Source: Candidatus Omnitrophota bacterium (GTDB taxonomy: Bacteria > Omnitrophota > Gorgyraeia > JABMRN01 > RBG-13-46-9). Taken from it: DNA of 38,445 nt. Made by a program: the position numbers and the translations under genes. Below the pieces are notes generated by a model that saw only the letters and a program-made list of their open reading frames with translations, ran no database searches and was not told the origin of the DNA. Every line of letters starts with the position of its first letter. The stretch's first letter is position 1. Positions 37,501 through 38,445 of the stretch are shown in pieces. The stretch covers positions 1 through 38,445 of the forward strand of contig JADHYM010000011.1 in the NCBI GenBank assembly GCA_016782445.1, written 5' to 3'.

Positions 37501-38445
37501 CGAAAACCTGAGCCGAAGAAATGCCGGGACAGCGGGCTAAAATCTCACCTTCCGTGTGCCCGTCAAGAAACATATTGATAAGTTCTTGTTCTCCTGCCTT
37601 CAACATCTTTATCGCTATCCCCAGACCTTCTCTGAGGAAAGCTTTATCTACTTCGGCTTCCACATTACCAGATCCCGCTATAATATTTTCTGCTTCGGGT
37701 ATAATGTCTAAAAGCAGGAGCTCCTTGGCATACCCCCTGATAACCGCCCTTAAGGACCGGAAATCTCGGCCGAAGAATCTTAATATCCATGCAGCCGTTC
37801 TGCCGTATTTACGCTCAAATTCATATCTCGTTGTATTTACCGGCATCTGTTCTATTTCAAGTTTGACGGCATCAAAGTCGATGCTCAAGATTTTGTCCAA
37901 TAATCCTGCGGGGTTATCCGTAAAAGCAAATCCTCTTAACATGCTTTTGATAAAATGCTCCGGGTAATCCTTGCCTTTTTCCCGCATAATAGTTCTTTTT
38001 AATTCAACCAATCTATTGATTTCATCTTGTGTACGGGAGCTTTTTAAAATGAAAGCAATATGAGTGTCCTTGGTAATGCCTAAGCCTCTTAGAGCTTTAA
38101 TGAGGGTTTTTATTTCTGGCTGTTTGCGAGAGGTTCCTAAAATGCGAGCGATGTAAGTGGCCTCTGTGATGCCTAAGCCTTTTAGGGTTGCGATAAGGCT
38201 TTTTATTTCTAGCTCTGTGCGGAAGCTCTGTAAGATAGGGGTGATGTGAGCACCCTCTGTAATGCCCAAGCCTCTTAGAGCTTTAATGAGGGTTTTTATT
38301 TCTGCCTCTGTGCGGGAGCTTTTTAAAATGAAAGCAATATGAGTGTTCTTGGTAATGCCCAAGCCTCTTAGAGCCTTAATGATGGTTTTTATTTCTGGCT
38401 GTTTGCGAGAGGTTCCTAAAATGCGAGCGATGTAAGTGGCCTCTG
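28553..38445 (-). CDS. giant multidomain protein: helical repeats, radical SAM, transglutaminase-like, methyltransferase, GNAT-like (5' end outside window)
   Basis: One frame runs from the window edge to TAA at 28553, at least 3296 codons. The real start is upstream; the TTG at 38362 lies inside a repeat. Order, counting from the edge: 31-residue helical repeats (1-150). Radical SAM domain with CGNKCPMC (Cys at about 461, 465, 468) and LSGGE, then a SPASM-like tail without cysteines (IDYRGNVSVTDYF, about 690). Transglutaminase-like fold with Cys near 896 (KCVITTKLL), His near 937 (GRHHRW) and Asp near 954 (LLIDPSYW). Class I methyltransferase with LDVGTGYGLAALRLG (about 1130). A segment with HEICEY. 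Two similar HTH-like segments. An acidic coiled region. A GNAT-like part with FIGVGSELLWDVIRRKLD (about 2335). Duplicated linkers. An unrecognised C-terminal domain. Overall function unknown. Confidence 0.9.
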   Translation of the reverse strand, partial: EATYIARILGTSRKQPEIKTIIKALRGLGITKNTHIAFILKSSRTEAEIKTLIKALRGLGITEGAHITPILQSFRTELEIKSLIATLKGLGITEATYIARILGTSRKQPEIKTLIKALRGLGITKDTHIAFILKSSRTQDEINRLVELKRTIMREKGKDYPEHFIKSMLRGFAFTDNPAGLLDKILSIDFDAVKLEIEQMPVNTTRYEFERKYGRTAAWILRFFGRDFRSLRAVIRGYAKELLLLDIIPEAENIIAGSGNVEAEVDKAFLREGLGIAIKMLKAGEQELINMFLDGHTEGEILARCPGISSAQVFGKLREIITVNRDPESSYMFGVDASNPFETSGLAQPGEPEPATLSLAEMKARDLSPKNYFKGMMDWSGSEDRIAGRGISDPYSKETALRAKEIFGPRVVKDELDTNYDFQQYVENFRRSCMPGKEEIVPEQKRRWAPVGIVLVPTLRCGNKCPMCYVDADATPGRDMPIDDMEKVFDPENQFDKNKNWHLSGGEIALRKDLFEIIRRFPVTSFTTSACTMKSPEYARKFVRKVKKAFEVRNKKTPSRNKFMITISLDDIHLSGNAISAQKIVNLMEAVFSEFPECELTFIMLKDLWEKKAFPALRDELDKRNIIIYKDRKRFVLVMEGGREIEVRFNENPVGRLGRALKEMPEEKFHYKMMSNIVMLYTRLDIDYRGNVSVTDYFLSGHSPLVFGNAVTEGWGTIAERASRDPLFRAFTEGDTDIILDMAEEYDPGITEEIKDGKPGSLSVLFYWLFSNPERKLYINYRLTDYYYEEGLFKGVKPFEGMNEEDLRKMVQEEVNGLRQEFTAGQSSQSNLVRNARLREPRGSEMDEGSVREEWREAWEAADKGKNIALFIQKIERRFFEALKEAGIKNMGLQKCVITTKLLAEFLSWHLNLPLGGKSPCRVEIVPGHYLPDGRHHRWIAVYTGQDEPTLLIDPSYWQFDSIHAGKILVGNYAELIDKLKLSEYREELEREIESLVASGVIRMSANEYIASLCGRLLHILKNSMNPYADKELVLYLNGILSELLRRGDISVVLSKSTEIKIKRALNILKRCMPKRTRRLNDPLRASFDEFLRTTGRLLSSEYSEDYGTLYRTPPAVLNALMKKFKIGPGVRVLDVGTGYGLAALRLGRTQANIVSIEHDPERVKLAGNFRTFLETKAGLSRTNVRYEEADFFKFPIRGFDVIYFYFTASRGVGREKITRDIVDKLDRELEPGQVFVSTSFADNSTACKNVIDEYRRSGRKRLKFREITLAGHRVVAISVRGKSISKKIFEAWRRRTLVEKKLRRIAKANEGIITMPNGFPSLSNTREVTFSLEEALEELKINHIHRWTDGSLYWFGGKQNDLPFAGDSGHSGNIGKAYEIINILKNPARYRMLLSLVDRKTKKRKRLTLKMDQRKRMLKNFIPGILSAAKKNKQVVARLLDLCPDIELRAYVNPHKDLFGFSWAARNIIALAKHLVDEPVAVFHEICEYLMQTGDLKIALKKGGLTVETNGRRTKIDVAKVLKLLKKEGESWSGWSDRTLNKPCNAHYLLRILQRKVFGEEDFRLTKYIQGFQKIDVARYNLILQGIATLKIIIWKTFLLDAMGCLPTAYKISAHAGIETTRVYGMIKRIGWANARKLGVVDEKTLIKTRFDSLEKSVAWLDENMPEKDITFPLICKVMKDLGFEDIRPASLNVWFTEQKTKRARALRDSILYSLERRFASKCGMTVKEARRFADRECRRKTGLSIKKFGLSQKLQSHLRTLLVAIDRQKSIGEKTTPSILAGVTEISKEVIWALAERIERKSPGTAKKLEIQIQKKHSSEVHKKNVRKALDNIQENMPRARITVPLLSHTMKNMGLEDVSVRALYYWLETPAGKPFLEEMGKAMKACKPDVQNTIDELCTPKTDRISCDKIKGISNKYNREDLLSVISALKEKAEALDERARRLCRKNPEKSGEAHNNAGLIYGRLLLLLQDSGIDPGLESKIRKNVYERYGSTSRAENPPAPELRREQTKTFEIRYSKLFEGIEEEDDIEKALAMLKRAISIIEDDILNYPQTACSGLIRLSEILDDLEEQIELQPIEESELTGEELMEEDESGYSEEIFPENPYQRMSKLRLSIEDLINSIDSQDVLERDWPPFTGDSIPEADERAEAMRGEASSDARVPTDEGLPAGKEATKGRKDGTKEDVAQRNAPSVTTISVYRNRISGKSAEPVKMQIFSIKDIKSNPRISQDILESIERWDSDYLKMVETGLVHPNTIRLLKDILTDGLLSKVYDHPRRFIYLAVSAPEVNGTAGYDMEGFISVFHEEEITRITNQEIKPENRHTAAGERRFIGVGSELLWDVIRRKLDTLTGHLEFSFGIDAQEAMSGEGLERNRPYGKDELLQLLAVHDNGMKEETQTDPAGTSGSKSKGILGNCGGFAARLNKDKTGPTSGLDSKDTGSKGGDEAVVADVHLFTQRDRGDMIDRHFSNQSDNPPLGVNDGTYMVSMNTYVSGDDGTTLRTLVISEVARGFMAQEITLGSVSEAIAVKVIRDKGLCDFLRELKVNKGRPDAKWETEIIRFVQDSIKKAQVRIVSAHQKEPAAGSTRGALPADNTGVQSGSGDTPEIADRSVPNCLEREARLVVEAGADSDALRRAISDQVNQVCSRHHDNTYAQLAALKQWAEETQPDDIASINEVPRGFAFRLTERHNSERLIASRPMYYTPQKGSGMKDKILSAIRMLNVHGKPMSARDIGNYAGYAKNTVTKFLSMNSLAKDVLNSALASWDQNIRRAVNILRENGVNVSIKVMAKVIKKEKKTVELTDLEALIKWRMHENAGLREFIHRAIKEDKENPNTPKPSILRGYATRANGLSSVKNKGIFGSKSGFAARLNKDKTGPTSGLDSKDTGSKGDVSLSPKALQDKGLGNDICQSGEPKELENDPSEVVGSKEVIAKRNVPLDTPVPGRRGEAGLARDGVILLEDDWPPFTGDSIPEADERARRMREVAGGNAEKSSEFITLHWGDPWDVMELLAEKGYRSPSMKPGSFRCATHVLGKRGPNLEAQSDSDMYDDFAQSEASRPTLPKELEKEWYEWLEALKALAEPLQKAFLDEARKLEKKVVQYDKTGQSIILDADDILEKVAVYDLQHAIKNILIKHKLLNGGKIVLFARKQENAKVLKIMIEETGFAVRDIVTIKESELPRNGDEIREVEKIIRLAKARGGREILGFIKGPAQEDNETELKEIAKSQDTPIVLFGYEKGIYSLAQALSSAIASKFAAERGQSCDWLIMLDPIPNPAENIKALYKEYRHRLKALRAA
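29508..29558. repeat. 51-bp direct repeat inside the giant gene, copy 1
   Basis: Identical to 31995-32045. It encodes a linker containing DWPPFTGDSIPEADERA. Confidence 0.9.
29770..29850. repeat. 81-bp direct repeat inside the giant gene, copy 1
   Basis: Identical to 31111-31191. It encodes a linker containing GFAARLNKDKTGPTSGLDSK in the same frame. Confidence 0.9.
31111..31191. repeat. 81-bp direct repeat inside the giant gene, copy 2
   Basis: Identical to 29770-29850, about 1.3 kb away. Perfect identity over 81 bp suggests recent copying or gene conversion, since flanking codons differ. Confidence 0.9.
31902..31957. repeat. in-frame composite palindromic element inside the giant gene (copy 2 of the ispG element)
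   Basis: Ungapped match to 5305-5360 in ispG (48 of 56 identical by eye). It encodes DEGLPAGKEATKGRKDG, in the same frame as in IspG. Confidence 0.85.
31995..32045. repeat. 51-bp direct repeat inside the giant gene, copy 2
   Basis: Identical to 29508-29558. After two mismatches the match resumes for eight more bases. Confidence 0.9.
37990..38445. repeat. 93-bp tandem repeats encoding 31-residue helical units
   Basis: Five units read from the edge: 38443-38351, 38350-38258, 38257-38165, 38164-38072, and a partial one from 38071. The pattern is xxTHIAxILxSSRTxxEIKx followed by LIKALRGLGIT. Units 1 and 4, and units 2 and 5, are nearly identical, so a three-unit (279-bp) block was duplicated. 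More units probably lie beyond the window. Confidence 0.92.

Noticed and set aside
28553-38362. Right-hand giant gene beginning at TTG 38362
   Set aside because: The codon lies inside a tandem repeat unit, and the frame stays open to the window edge, so the true start is outside.

Overview
All genes in this window lie on the minus strand. The window reads as bacterial chromosome from an uncultured Gram-negative (diderm) lineage, most likely Candidatus Omnitrophota (formerly OP3). That placement is an inference from three things: two giant open reading frames, many palindromic elements inside and between genes (including in-frame LPAG-type insertions), and this mix of envelope genes. No rRNA, tRNA or ribosomal protein gene is present to test it.

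Layout in the direction of transcription (high to low coordinates). (1) 38445-28553: one giant frame, open at the right edge, of at least 3296 codons. It carries 31-residue helical repeats, a radical SAM domain with a cysteine-less SPASM-like tail, a Cys-His-Asp transglutaminase-like domain, a class I methyltransferase, helix-turn-helix-like segments and a GNAT-like domain, joined by linkers duplicated at DNA level. (2) 28528-28168: two adjacent blocks of about 170 nt, each closed by long inverted repeats, with no gene. (3) 28142-21705: a consensus promoter, then hldE-type kinase, kdsB, kdsA, kdsD and kdsC (inner-core LPS precursors), then queD, queC, queE and queF (queuosine precursor preQ1). 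(4) 21515-17990: a second promoter, then lptC-like, lptB, tig and clpP. (5) 17835-9801: class V aminotransferase, serA, a LeuA/homocitrate synthase-family gene, a proline-rich exported protein, purA, and a membrane pyrophosphatase. (6) 9708-3565: uppS, cdsA, dxr, rseP, ispG and an unusually short proS. (7) 3287-1: the start of another giant gene with a signal peptide, cut by the left edge.

The genes fit together as envelope building: the MEP isoprenoid pathway (dxr, ispG) feeds UppS, CdsA supplies CDP-diacylglycerol, and hldE/kds plus lpt genes make and export LPS. Serine synthesis (serA plus aminotransferase), purine synthesis, PPi-driven ion pumping and tRNA modification are interleaved. 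Genes are packed with 1-22 nt overlaps or small gaps.

The most striking feature is the density of palindromic DNA. Four copies of one intergenic element each sit 3-10 nt beyond a stop codon. Unrelated palindromes occur in other gaps. A 56-bp composite element is inserted in the same reading frame in both ispG and the distal giant gene, and a 59-bp near-perfect palindrome lies in frame in kdsB. These look like selfish elements tolerated inside proteins, analogous to Rickettsia palindromic elements. The giant radical SAM/methyltransferase/protease-fold protein and the structured region beside it are the best candidates for undescribed biology.
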